A stretch of DNA of 64,000 bases, from positions 62,001 through 126,000 of the forward strand of contig NZ_BBIS01000037.1 of NCBI RefSeq assembly GCF_000730605.1. The letters are read 5' to 3'. This document shows positions 43,927 to 51,674 of this stretch, piece by piece (within the stretch, counting starts at the first letter, position 1; each line of letters begins with the position of its first letter). A program made the translations under genes and the position numbers. The DNA comes from Pseudomonas monteilii NBRC 103158 = DSM 14164. Lineage in GTDB: Bacteria; Pseudomonadota; Gammaproteobacteria; Pseudomonadales; Pseudomonadaceae. The notes below the pieces were generated by a model. That model had not been told where the DNA came from and searched no databases. It worked only from the letters and a program-made list of their open reading frames with translations.

Positions 43927-44513
43927 GCCTGGGCCTCCTGGCGCTCGCTGGCAACCATATCGATGAATGCTTGGGGTAGCTCAACCGCTTCGTAGCCTGG
44001 CGACCATGACAATGGCGGACACTTGGCGATCATTTCGTTGAGCAGTTCGAACGCGGCCAGCAGCTGATCGTCATTCACCTCGCCGTCTTCCGGCAGGTCA
44101 TCGCAGAAGTGGTCGTTCGGATCAATCTGACTGGGGTAGTTCGGGGTGCAGAACACCAGCTTCAGGTCGGCCAGGTCCACCTCATGCTCAATGAGGTAGT
44201 CCCGGAGGTCTTCCTCGTCGAAGAAGTACTGGTCGCCGTCGTACTCGGTGATCACTTCGCCGGCCCATACACGGCTCGGCATGGCTGCGAACTTGGCCGC
44301 CCGGCTCTCTGCGTGACAGGTCGCGCACCACCCGTTTGTGGCATGGATGGGGTGCTCTGGGTTCTTCGCGCAGTGGCGGTGGGTTGACCCGCAGTAGCGG
44401 GCCATGTGCTCGTCCTTGCCCCAGAACCGGCCGGACGGGTCGACCCAGCCGGTAACGGTCTGGAGGCTGGCGGCTTCGGGGGATTCGTACATCACGACTT
44501 TTTCTTCGCGCAC
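43923..44513 (-). CDS. phage protein with Cys/His clusters (196 aa)
   Basis: GTG start at 44513, 6 bp after AAGGAA. Contains CGSTHRHC and CATCH (about 60-68), possible zinc ligands or a chance CxxCH without a signal peptide, then an acidic C-terminal half. No recognised family. Confidence 0.6.
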   Translation of the reverse strand: MREEKVVMYESPEAASLQTVTGWVDPSGRFWGKDEHMARYCGSTHRHCAKNPEHPIHATNGWCATCHAESRAAKFAAMPSRVWAGEVITEYDGDQYFFDEEDLRDYLIEHEVDLADLKLVFCTPNYPSQIDPNDHFCDDLPEDGEVNDDQLLAAFELLNEMIAKCPPLSWSPGYEAVELPQAFIDMVASERQEAQA

Positions 44514-44595
44514 GGGGATTCCTTAGCCGCCATATCGCGGCAGTGAATAGAGGGGAGAGGGGTTACAGCGAAGGAGTACGGATGTACTCCAGCGG

Positions 44596-45447
44596 TCAGG
44601 ACGGCTTGCGCTCCAGGGCGGCGCGGGCTAGCCATCCAATCCAAATGTCGTTGGCCTTCATGGATTCGTAAACAACCCCGGTCTTGAATCCTATATCGGC
44701 GACTCTTCCATCCGAGCAGGCCAACTCAAACTCCGCCCGCTCATCGCGCTCAATCGGAGCGATCGGCTCTAACCCACGATAAATAATCGCAGGCTTGGTA
44801 TCTTGGTCGTGCGCCAGCTGAATCAACTGACCTCTGAACCGGCCCTGAGTAACTACTGCTGCGCACAGCGCCTTGATCTTGGATTTGCTCCACTCGCCTG
44901 GGGTTCCAGGCTCATCACAAACAAAGCCTCTCGGCGCGATCGGCTCTGCGCTGGCGGATAGGGCGTGCGCGGCCACAGCATCATCAACCTGGCGGAACAC
45001 CCTGCCATCGAAGCCGTCGGGAAAACCGTTGCCGAATCGCTTGAACTGATCTTTCACCGACGAAAGCACTGCAACCGTTTCGGCTAACTGTTTGCGTGTC
45101 ATGTCGAGTTCGGAACGCTGGTCGCAGACAACTTTCCAGTGCCTGCTGATGCCATCCCTCAGGCGCTCAACCTCAGCGGTATCGGTCATCGGTCCAAGCC
45201 CGACAATCGGCAGCCCAGTCGCCGCCGCATCCCTCTCCGCCTCTTCTTTGGTCCACCAGAAGGCAGTACCAACCATCCAGGCTATAGGCTCGGGGTGGAT
45301 GTGCTGGGCCGGCTTATCCAGCCATGCCCGCACGCGACGGGAGAAGTCGAATATCTGCGCTTTGGCGAAGCGCGCGCATGCGGCTTCTATTTCCTCGCGC
45401 GGCACGCTGACCATCTCGGTGTTGCTGGATCGGTTTTCTGTGGGCAT
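44596..45447 (-). CDS. phage protein with coiled coil (283 aa)
   Basis: MPTENRSSNTEMVSVPREE; residues about 90-125 form a helix (VERLRDGISRHWKVV, then DMTRKQLAETVAVL). GAGG lies 9 bp before the ATG. Typical large early protein of Pseudomonas phages, unknown function. Confidence 0.6.
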   Translation of the reverse strand: MPTENRSSNTEMVSVPREEIEAACARFAKAQIFDFSRRVRAWLDKPAQHIHPEPIAWMVGTAFWWTKEEAERDAAATGLPIVGLGPMTDTAEVERLRDGISRHWKVVCDQRSELDMTRKQLAETVAVLSSVKDQFKRFGNGFPDGFDGRVFRQVDDAVAAHALSASAEPIAPRGFVCDEPGTPGEWSKSKIKALCAAVVTQGRFRGQLIQLAHDQDTKPAIIYRGLEPIAPIERDERAEFELACSDGRVADIGFKTGVVYESMKANDIWIGWLARAALERKPS

Positions 45448-45817
45448 GGGGATACCTCAAGTCTTGGACTTCGCGCGCTTTTTGCTCCAGGCAAGAACAT
45501 CGAGTACGACGCTCTTGCTGAATGTGGACTGCCTGGTTGATCTCTTGCTGCTCTTCCTCGTCGAGGTCTTTCCAGTACTCCTCAGGGCTGAACCAGCGCC
45601 TGTCTTCCAGGCAGACCACTAAGCCCTCGGCGTAGTCAGCCTCATAGCCGTAGTCGATGCGCTTCTGCTGCACAGTGAACAGCGCGCAGGCCGTGTGATG
45701 CCACTTAACACCCTGGCCATTGCAGTGGTGGCGAAGGCGGGTAACGAAGTCCGCCCAGGTGTCGGCGTTCATCGGGTGTCCGGTTGCCAGGCTCTGGTCG
45801 GCTTCGGTGTCGCTCAT
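45314..45817 (-). CDS. phage protein, 3' end uncertain (frameshift candidate)
   Basis: Starts MSDTEADQSLATGHPMNADTW with GGAG upstream; acidic, with a conserved-looking centre (KWHHTACALFTVQQ, EDRRWFSPEEYWKDLDEEE). The annotated frame runs 134 bp into the next gene, unusual here. Another frame from the EEEQQ region ends FSKSVVLDVLAWSKKRAK-type and stops at 45457, just before the next ATG, so a frameshift is possible. Confidence 0.55.
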   Translation of the reverse strand: MSDTEADQSLATGHPMNADTWADFVTRLRHHCNGQGVKWHHTACALFTVQQKRIDYGYEADYAEGLVVCLEDRRWFSPEEYWKDLDEEEQQEINQAVHIQQERRTRCSCLEQKAREVQDLRYPHAHRKPIQQHRDGQRAARGNRSRMRALRQSADIRLLPSRAGMAG

Positions 45818-45923
45818 GGCTTTCTCCAAGCATGCGCCGCCCTCCGTGGCTGGGCGGCATGGTGGCAATTTGGTTTGGGATGGGGTATTACGGGTGATCG
45901 GCATGGGGCCGGAGGGGATAGCT

Positions 45924-46298
45924 ATGGATGCAGCAGTGGCAGGCCTGGTGGGCGCTGCAGTTGGTAGCGTGGCGACTTTGTTGGGGCAATGGATTCAAGC
46001 CCATTACACTCAGAAGCGAGAAAAGCAAAAGCTTTTATTAGAGGCAGCGATTCAAAACAGAGCTCAGGACATCAGCGTTATTCTTGGGCGCAACGAGATG
46101 AAGAGGGCAGCCCCTATGGCGGCCTACATTCTTCACCAGCAAGTCATGAACAAGCTTGTAGAGTCAGGAAAATTGTCGGCTGCAGATGTTGAAAAAGCGT
46201 TTGCTCAACATCTGCTGGATTCAAAGCGGCTAAGCGAGCTTGACTCTAAATGGACGCTCACCGCAGATCTTGAAGACGCGGCTAAAGGGAAGGGCTGA
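45924..46298 (+). CDS. membrane-anchored protein on the opposite strand (moron candidate)
   Basis: A 124-aa protein; the N-terminal hydrophobic helix AAVAGLVGAAVGSVATLLGQW should anchor it, followed by a long charged helix (HYTQKREKQKLLLEAAIQNR). GGAGGGG before ATG 45924. It reads against the leftward operon, is A/T-richer than its neighbours, and probably has its own promoter. Confidence 0.6.
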   Translation: MDAAVAGLVGAAVGSVATLLGQWIQAHYTQKREKQKLLLEAAIQNRAQDISVILGRNEMKRAAPMAAYILHQQVMNKLVESGKLSAADVEKAFAQHLLDSKRLSELDSKWTLTADLEDAAKGKG

Positions 46299-46797
46299 GG
46301 ACCTCGTCGCCCGGATCCTGCTGAATCATCAGCAAGCTCTTCCGGTCGAAGGCCAAGGCCAGGCGCGGTGAGATGCTGATCTTGTGACGCGGCGGAGTAA
46401 GAAACTTCGCCGCGTGCAGGCTGCCCAGGGCGTGGATGCCGTGGATCAGCGCCTCGATCATCTGGCTGTAGGTAGCGTCAGCCCAGCCGCAGATGGCGCG
46501 CAGGTTCTGGCCGGTTCGTTTCCTGGTCGACAGCCGCAGCGGCTCAGTGCGCGCCACATTCCGGTGTGCTTCGATTTCGTGGCGCGCGATCCGGAACAGT
46601 GCGTGATGCCCGAGCGCTTCGATGTGATGAATCATCAGCGTCATCGCCTCGCCCTGTTCCTCGATCCCGGCCCACTCCATCAGTTCCAGCAGGGCCTGTT
46701 TAGTCCCTGGTCGAACCTTCAAGCGCAGGTCTTCTTCCTGCAACCGTGCGGCTTTGGCGCGTCGTTTCTCGTCGCGTTCCTTGGGTGACATCGCCAT
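46282..46797 (-). CDS. phage protein with basic N terminus (171 aa)
   Basis: MAMSPKERDEKRRAKAARL, then helical segments (TKQALLELMEWAGIEEQGEAM). Pattern resembles ribbon-helix-helix type regulators but this is not firm. GGAGG precedes the ATG. Converges with the plus-strand gene, overlapping 17 bp. Confidence 0.6.
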   Translation of the reverse strand: MAMSPKERDEKRRAKAARLQEEDLRLKVRPGTKQALLELMEWAGIEEQGEAMTLMIHHIEALGHHALFRIARHEIEAHRNVARTEPLRLSTRKRTGQNLRAICGWADATYSQMIEALIHGIHALGSLHAAKFLTPPRHKISISPRLALAFDRKSLLMIQQDPGDEVLSPSL

Positions 46798-46882
46798 ACG
46801 GCACCTCCATGATTCCGCTGGGCGGGATGTGTACGTGCAGCTGGCGGCGACGCTGCTGCGTGAGCTTCTGGATTCGTTTCAT
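46700..46882 (-). CDS. possible 60-aa coupled reading frame
   Basis: MKRIQKLTQQRRRQLHVHIP; ATGA overlap with the preceding 50-aa gene supports translation, but its second half overlaps the next gene by 98 bp. Basic, no domain. Confidence 0.35.
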   Translation of the reverse strand: MKRIQKLTQQRRRQLHVHIPPSGIMEVPYGDVTQGTRRETTRQSRTVAGRRPALEGSTRD

Positions 46883-47031
46883 GGGTGGCACACCTCAATA
46901 GGCGTTTTCTTCGTCGAGCCAGACGGCATAACCACCAGTAGACGCTTGTTTCCTCGGTATACGCCCCAAGGCTGACCAGTGGACCTGGCCATGGCCGCCG
47001 CGTACTTCACGGCGGGCACAGGCTGAGACAT
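46879..47031 (-). CDS. small phage protein (50 aa)
   Basis: MSQPVPAVKYAAAMARSTGQ and then VYRGNKRLLVVMPSGS. It starts 8 bp after the ssb stop. Ribosome site weak; likely read by coupling. Function unknown. Confidence 0.5.
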   Translation of the reverse strand: MSQPVPAVKYAAAMARSTGQPWGVYRGNKRLLVVMPSGSTKKTPIEVCHP

Positions 47032-47039
47032 GGTGGCGA

Positions 47040-47594
47040 TCATGCGCCCGCCAGGTGGTGGAGCGGGGCGAACGGGATATCGTCGTCGAAGCTTTCGGGA
47101 TCCGGCCCATACCCTGCTTGCTGGTTCTGTTGCTGCGGCGCCTGGCGCTGCTGTTGGTACTGCTGGCGCTGCGGCTGCTGACGTTGTTGCTGTCGTTGCT
47201 GCTGAGGCTGGCGTTGTTGCTGTTGCTGCTGGCCGCCGCCCTGGTTGTCAGGCCGCCCCCCGAGCAGCTGCAGGGTGCCGTTGATGTCGACGTGCACCTC
47301 TGTGGCGTAGCGTTTTATCCCGTCTTTCTCCCATTCGCGGGTTTTCAGCTTGCCCTCGATGTAACACTGGGAGCCCTTGCGCAGGTACTCGCCGGCAATC
47401 TCAGCGACCTTGCCGAACAGCACCACGCGGTGCCATTCGGTCTTCTCGATCTTCTGGCCGGTCTGCCTGTCATTCCACGATTCGCTGGTGGCCAGGCTCA
47501 GGTTGGTGACCGCGTTGCCGTTGGGCAGGTAACGGACCTCGGGATCCTGGCCGCAGGTGCCGACCAGGATGACTTTGTTTACTCCGCGAGCCAT
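47040..47594 (-). CDS. ssb: phage single-stranded DNA-binding protein
   Basis: A 184-aa SSB. OB fold 1-110 (MARGVNKVILVGTCGQDPEV), then a linker of about 40 residues made mostly of Gln, Arg and Pro (118-160). The partner-binding acidic tip DDDIPF (170-175) is normally the very C terminus; here nine residues (APLHHLAGA) follow. It pairs with the exonuclease and Sak4-like ATPase upstream. Confidence 0.92.
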   Translation of the reverse strand: MARGVNKVILVGTCGQDPEVRYLPNGNAVTNLSLATSESWNDRQTGQKIEKTEWHRVVLFGKVAEIAGEYLRKGSQCYIEGKLKTREWEKDGIKRYATEVHVDINGTLQLLGGRPDNQGGGQQQQQQRQPQQQRQQQRQQPQRQQYQQQRQAPQQQNQQAGYGPDPESFDDDIPFAPLHHLAGA

Positions 47595-47602
47595 GTTGTC
47601 TC

Positions 47603-48274
47603 CTAGCGCTGCAGTGCTTTGCGAACGAACGGGTCGAGGTCAGGTTGGTTGAGCAGCCAGCGGCGGTAGTCGGCCGGCAGATCGCTGAACTTGGTGCCGC
47701 GGTGCTTGCCGAAGCTGATCACGGTCGGGATGCGGGCATCTTCGGAGATACTCCAGAGTTCTTCCCAGTCGGCCACCGGGCGTCCCAGCTCGCCAGCCAG
47801 GGCATCGAGAATTTTGACCAGCAGCAGTCGGCAGTTCTTCACATCATCCAGGGCTGCGTGGGCATTGCGGAGCAGGCCCGGAGCTTGCTCGCGGTAGTGC
47901 AGGTAAATCATCGCCGACTGCGAATGAGAGTCGGCGTCGGGCCATAGTCGGCGGCTCAGGGCTGCGGTGCAGATCCGCTTGATCGCTGGCTGGCCGATGA
48001 CGCCCCAGTCGTAGTCGACGTTGTGACCGATCAGATACTCAACCTCGGTAGGCAGCGCGAACTCGGTATGGTCCGGGCAATCCGCCAGTTCCTCATCAAG
48101 GATGTGGCTGGTGGCCAGGGCGCCGAGCTCAATCGGCTTGCCCGGTTTATAGCGCTGTAGGAATTCGTCAGCCACTGGCAGGCCGGGGATCGCTGCAAGT
48201 TGCAGCCAGGCGGCCTCGACCAAGTGCGGCTCGTTGAAGCCAGTGGTCTCGCTGTCGAAGATGAATGCATTCAT
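47603..48274 (-). CDS. DnaQ-fold 3'-5' exonuclease (ExoX-like)
   Basis: A 223-aa exonuclease. Exo I motif FDSETTG (Asp7, Glu9), Exo II GHNVDYDWGV, and Exo III with HAALDDVKNC. A C-terminal segment (ISFGKHRGTKFSDLPADYRRWLL) is the small domain of exodeoxyribonuclease X-like phage proteins. ATGA-coupled to the ATPase gene. Confidence 0.85.
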   Translation of the reverse strand: MNAFIFDSETTGFNEPHLVEAAWLQLAAIPGLPVADEFLQRYKPGKPIELGALATSHILDEELADCPDHTEFALPTEVEYLIGHNVDYDWGVIGQPAIKRICTAALSRRLWPDADSHSQSAMIYLHYREQAPGLLRNAHAALDDVKNCRLLLVKILDALAGELGRPVADWEELWSISEDARIPTVISFGKHRGTKFSDLPADYRRWLLNQPDLDPFVRKALQR

Positions 48275-49137
48275 GCCGATTGCTCCTGATGGGTAAGTTC
48301 GTACTTGCGTTGGTCCTTCGCGGCGTTCAACTGCGCAAGGAGGTGAGGGGACTGCTCGAGGACGCGATAGGCTGCCGAGAACACGCTCTGCAGCTCCTGC
48401 ATCGTTTCTGTGATCGGAATCTTCGACAGGGCGTCGTCGAGTGCCGCAGCTTGGAGATCAGCTTGAGACTTGCCATCGTTCAGCCAGGCCAAGAGGCGCC
48501 GGCCGGTATCCGGGCTGATCACTTCAGGCTGATCGAAGAGCCGGGTACGGTCCTTGGTGGCCACGGCAACGTTGCCGTCGTGGAGGAGGTCGAGCACTAC
48601 GGTGAACTCGTAGTCAGAACCGTCACGCTGCTCGGACTTCATGCCAAGCTTGAGGATCTTCTTGCCTTCGCCCTGGACCGTCTCGGTCTTGCTGCGCATC
48701 GTGCAGATGATGTGCAGCGGGCTGGTCAGGATGGTGTCGACCAGCTTGCGGTGGCGCGGCGTCGTCTCGTTCCAAGCCGACCAGGTGTTGCCCTTGTAGC
48801 GCTGCTTGGCGATCGTGTCGTTGATCTCAAGGCAGCCACCGGAACCGACCCACTCGTGGGAGTAGCTGTCGATGATCAGCGTCGAGTAGCCGCCTGCCTC
48901 TGCAGCCTTTATGGCCTCGATGTACCGTTCCGGCGAGTACGGTGCGCTCAGCCCCGTGACATCGAAGTCGGTCAGGTCGGCGTACAGCGAGGCGCTTTCG
49001 TGCTCGGTATCGATTACCGCGATCGGGCCGCCCAGGCCGATGGCCAGTTGCAGCGCGGAATAGGTCTTGCCTGATCCAGATGGGCCGGTAAGTGCTAGCC
49101 GTAGCCTTGCCTGCTTACGTTCGGCTTTCTTGAACAT
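48271..49137 (-). CDS. Sak4-like RecA-fold ATPase (phage recombinase)
   Basis: A 288-aa RecA-core ATPase (AAA_24 type). Walker A GPSGSGKT (18-25), Walker B STLIIDS (about 85-91), VIDTEHESASLYAD between them. Sak4 proteins anneal single strands with help of their cognate SSB, which matches the adjacent ssb. Start at 49137 (GAGGG 7 bp upstream) is preferred over an in-frame ATG 14 codons earlier. Confidence 0.8.
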   Translation of the reverse strand: MFKKAERKQARLRLALTGPSGSGKTYSALQLAIGLGGPIAVIDTEHESASLYADLTDFDVTGLSAPYSPERYIEAIKAAEAGGYSTLIIDSYSHEWVGSGGCLEINDTIAKQRYKGNTWSAWNETTPRHRKLVDTILTSPLHIICTMRSKTETVQGEGKKILKLGMKSEQRDGSDYEFTVVLDLLHDGNVAVATKDRTRLFDQPEVISPDTGRRLLAWLNDGKSQADLQAAALDDALSKIPITETMQELQSVFSAAYRVLEQSPHLLAQLNAAKDQRKYELTHQEQSA

Positions 49138-49147
49138 TGGGATGCCC

Positions 49148-49294
49148 TCAGTTCGGTTGGTTGTCCCACTGCCGCTCAATGCGAGCGGCCTCTTCTTCGT
49201 ACTCTTTGCGCTCTTCGCCTTGGTACCGTTCAGGCGAGAAGGCTCCGACCGTCATCCAGTCGAGTTGGGCGGCCAGGCGGGGTGTTGTGTTCAT
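49148..49294 (-). CDS. small phage protein (48 aa)
   Basis: MNTTPRLAAQLDWMTVGAFS, then a charged helix (EERKEYEEEAARIERQW). GAGG before the ATG. Unknown. Confidence 0.5.
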   Translation of the reverse strand: MNTTPRLAAQLDWMTVGAFSPERYQGEERKEYEEEAARIERQWDNQPN

Positions 49295-49301
49295 GGTTAC
49301 C

Positions 49302-49418
49302 TCAGGAGGTGATGCAGCCGGCGTAAGCGCTGGCCAGCATCCAGGCGGTGCACAGGGAAAGGGTGATGAAGCTGCCGCGCCACATGGCAAAACGTCTGGC
49401 GCGCTGGTATCCGGTCAT
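49302..49418 (-). CDS. small membrane peptide (38 aa)
   Basis: MTGYQRARRFAMWRGSFITL followed by one hydrophobic span and CITS. ATG overlaps the preceding stop (ATGA). Confidence 0.45.
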   Translation of the reverse strand: MTGYQRARRFAMWRGSFITLSLCTAWMLASAYAGCITS

Positions 49419-49609
49419 GGCCGCACGCGGACAGCGAGGCGCCGCCCCTTCATGGTTGTGCTGAGGCGACGGGTCAGGCTAGAAACCGGTGTCTCTCGTG
49501 GTAGCCCAATGGCCTCGTTAAACGGCAAGCCGAAGCTGATCACTGCCAGGGTGCGCTCGATCTGCTCAAGCTGCTCATCGATGAGGGATTTAACAGGTGC
49601 AGTGCTCAT
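49415..49609 (-). CDS. small phage protein (64 aa)
   Basis: MSTAPVKSLIDEQLEQIERT, amphipathic helix then a basic end. Coupled by ATGA on both sides. Confidence 0.5.
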   Translation of the reverse strand: MSTAPVKSLIDEQLEQIERTLAVISFGLPFNEAIGLPRETPVSSLTRRLSTTMKGRRLAVRVRP

Positions 49610-49836
49610 GCCACCCTCCCATACCTTTCCATCCACTGCTCATGGTCGCGGGCAATGATGCGGTTCAGGCGCTCGGTGTAGCTGCGCTGTTCGGCCAGTT
49701 CAATGGCGCCAGTGAGCCCGGCTAGATCGATAGCCATGACCAGCTCACCACGTAGCGTGTCGCTGAAATTCGCACAGATCGCAGCGAAGCGAGATTCGAT
49801 GATGTCGATAACATCCTGCCTGGTCTTCCTGTTCAT
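49606..49836 (-). CDS. small phage protein (76 aa)
   Basis: MNRKTRQDVIDIIESRFAAI, all-helical, ending near the next coupled start. No domain recognised. Confidence 0.5.
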   Translation of the reverse strand: MNRKTRQDVIDIIESRFAAICANFSDTLRGELVMAIDLAGLTGAIELAEQRSYTERLNRIIARDHEQWMERYGRVA

Positions 49837-50087
49837 GCAGTCCTCCGGGCGGCGCTTGAGCCGCACATGGCTTCCATCTTGTCGAGTGCCGCGGCAATGA
49901 CCCGGCGGCTTTCTATCCGCTGACGTTCGTCGCGCTCTCGGATCGACGTGTTCCAGGCCTGGTTATTCGCTCTGGCCTGCTCCGAGGTCAGGTGATCCGC
50001 CCAGTGCGTATCGCCGAATAGCCTGTACTGGTGATCAACCTCGCGCGCCTGGGCGCTGTCTGCGTAAAGCTCATGCTCGCGAGCCAT
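49833..50087 (-). CDS. small phage protein (84 aa)
   Basis: MAREHELYADSAQAREVDHQ; charged helices. GGAGG precedes the ATG and the stop overlaps the next start. Confidence 0.55.
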   Translation of the reverse strand: MAREHELYADSAQAREVDHQYRLFGDTHWADHLTSEQARANNQAWNTSIRERDERQRIESRRVIAAALDKMEAMCGSSAARRTA

Positions 50088-50107
50088 GGTCGCCTCCAGG
50101 TGGTGGG

Positions 50108-50329
50108 TTACTCGGTGGGTGGAGTGAGGTGCGGCTGCCAGTGAGTCACGCGGTGCTCGAAGCGCGAGCCATCCCCGTAGCGCCAGTCAATGCCGTTCCA
50201 GTAGAGGAAGCGGGCGCCGTTGAAGGCGCTCTGCGCTTTTCGTGCTGGCGTGTAGGCGATTACCCAGGCCTTGCCGCCGCCCTTGGGCAGCTCAGGCATG
50301 CGTTCAGAGCACTTGATCCAGTCGCTCAT
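50108..50329 (-). CDS. DUF551-type protein (73 aa)
   Basis: MSDWIKCSERMPELPKGGGK, then FLYWNGIDWRYG and VTHWQPHLTPP, the DUF551 pattern seen in many phages. Function unknown. ATGA overlap with the gene upstream. Confidence 0.7.
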   Translation of the reverse strand: MSDWIKCSERMPELPKGGGKAWVIAYTPARKAQSAFNGARFLYWNGIDWRYGDGSRFEHRVTHWQPHLTPPTE

Positions 50330-50577
50330 GGCTCTTCTCCACGGCGCCGGCGTTCGGTTGCCATTTCCATATCCAAATCATGTCGCTCCTCGCTGATCAG
50401 CTCGGCTACGGCATTTTCGATTTGGGCCATGGCCTGCTGCTCGTCAGTGGCGCGGCGAATCATCACGCGCAGCAACTGAATGGCTGCATCAAGGCGTGTT
50501 GGGTAGACATGGGCCGAAAACCCGCTGCCTGACGGCTCCTGAATCATGATCTGGCCGGAAACGTTCATTCCGCTCAT
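50326..50577 (-). CDS. small phage protein (83 aa)
   Basis: MSGMNVSGQIMIQEPSGSGF, then a helix with AMAQIENAVAELISEER. GAGGA before the ATG. First gene of the coupled chain left of the structured locus. Confidence 0.5.
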   Translation of the reverse strand: MSGMNVSGQIMIQEPSGSGFSAHVYPTRLDAAIQLLRVMIRRATDEQQAMAQIENAVAELISEERHDLDMEMATERRRRGEEP

Positions 50578-50992
50578 TGGGTGATCCTCATGACCGCATT
50601 GGCCAGGAGCCAGGCGCGGGTGACCAAACCCACCGTGAAAGGTGGCCTGGCGCCTGCCAATGCGGTCGTATGTGAAGGGAAGGGGATGCGGGATGCATCG
50701 GAGATTGATCGGAACACCAGGGCGCTACCCCTGCTTGGTTCCCGCCGCGTTTCTGGTATTGGCCGTCTCGCATATACCGGCTCAGGAGGTTCACGGGTCT
50801 TTGCGATCCTAGCGCTGCAGCTCGCTTGAGCACGCTCCGATCAATCTCCGATGCAGCCTGCGATGGGGAGCAGGGCATCATGGACTCTTGCGGGAAACTA
50901 AGATGTGATGAGATTCAGCTCTAAAGTTTTCTCAACTTCTGCCGACTCGATAGCTGTCAATCGCTAAAACCAACACTCAAAGGATGATGCGC
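50578..50992. other. structured locus with nested inverted repeats
   Basis: Inverted repeat A: 50592-50615 with 50645-50667 (about 22 pairs, one bulge, one mismatch), enclosing two small hairpins (GGGT/ACCC and ACC/GGT), a cloverleaf-like junction. Inverted repeat B: 50692-50713 with 50836-50857, 21 of 22 pairs, enclosing 122 nt with further short pairings (GCGCTA/TAGCGC, GGTAT/ATACC). Both strands stay open (plus 50590-50829, 79 aa; minus 50588-50881, 97 aa), but neither protein looks typical. From 50862 to 50992 nothing else is seen. Possibly a structured RNA or leader of the leftward genes. Confidence 0.6.
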
Positions 50993-51334
50993 ATGGGGTT
51001 TTTCGACATTGTTGCTGGCCTAGGAAAAGCAGCAGGCAAGGCTATGAACGACACGATGGTCAGAAACTTGCTCACTATGTGGGACAAGGTCAAGAATGCT
51101 CCCGAGTCTCGGCTCATGGACTTCTACGAGCAGAACAACACGAGCGAGAAAAACAACAGTACGAATCGGGCTATGGCCTTAGCCGCAATGGCCGGATCGT
51201 ACCAAGCCCGTCAGTTGCTCGAGCGTGATGAAAGCGCACGACGTGCTCTCCGCAATATCCGTGAAAAAATTTCGCTGGAAAACTCATCTTCGGCTGACCG
51301 CTTGCGCGAAGCTATTGATCAGTTGCTACGTTGA
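50993..51334 (+). CDS. hypothetical helical protein on the opposite strand
   Basis: A 113-aa protein (MGFFDIVAGLGKAAGKAMND; later RLREAIDQLLR), all-helical, soluble. AAAGG upstream of ATG 50993. It reads against the leftward operon and is A/T-richer, so it is probably independently expressed (moron). An ATG three codons earlier is possible. Confidence 0.6.
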   Translation: MGFFDIVAGLGKAAGKAMNDTMVRNLLTMWDKVKNAPESRLMDFYEQNNTSEKNNSTNRAMALAAMAGSYQARQLLERDESARRALRNIREKISLENSSSADRLREAIDQLLR

Positions 51335-51400
51335 TAGCGCGGCACTCTGACGTTTATTTCGGGCTGGCCAGCTAGCGTCAGGCTGTCGTTAGCTGGTTGT

Positions 51401-51610
51401 TCAGTCGACGCTGATTTTCCCGCCGCCGGGCTTCTGGATGGTCTTCAGCATTTCGCGTTGCAGCTCACCGATTGCCCAGGCCGCAGCAACAACTGCCACG
51501 TCGCGGCACATCGCGCCTTTCACGTCGAAACCTTCAACGCTGATGCCGTCCTTGGTGATGGTCACGCGCCCAGTTTTGCGGATCTTCAGTTCATCGTCGG
51601 TCGTGTACAT
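51401..51610 (-). CDS. small phage protein (69 aa)
   Basis: MYTTDDELKIRKTGRVTITK, beta-rich start then a hydrophobic helix (CRDVAVVAAAWAIGELQREM). GGAGAG before the ATG. Confidence 0.55.
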   Translation of the reverse strand: MYTTDDELKIRKTGRVTITKDGISVEGFDVKGAMCRDVAVVAAAWAIGELQREMLKTIQKPGGGKISVD

Positions 51611-51674
51611 ACTGCTCTCCAAGGCGGTTGATTTCCCGTCTGGCCCTGTCGCCAAGGCCAGCCAGTGAAATCGC

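Noticed and set aside
43966..44513. CATCH motif in the 196-aa phage protein as a haem-binding site
   Set aside because: No signal peptide and no cytochrome fold; more likely zinc ligands or chance.
50588..50881. Reading frames of 79 aa (plus) and 97 aa (minus) across the inverted repeats
   Set aside because: Neither has a good ribosome site or protein-like composition; mirror-image coding is expected from the repeats themselves. Kept only as an alternative in the finding.
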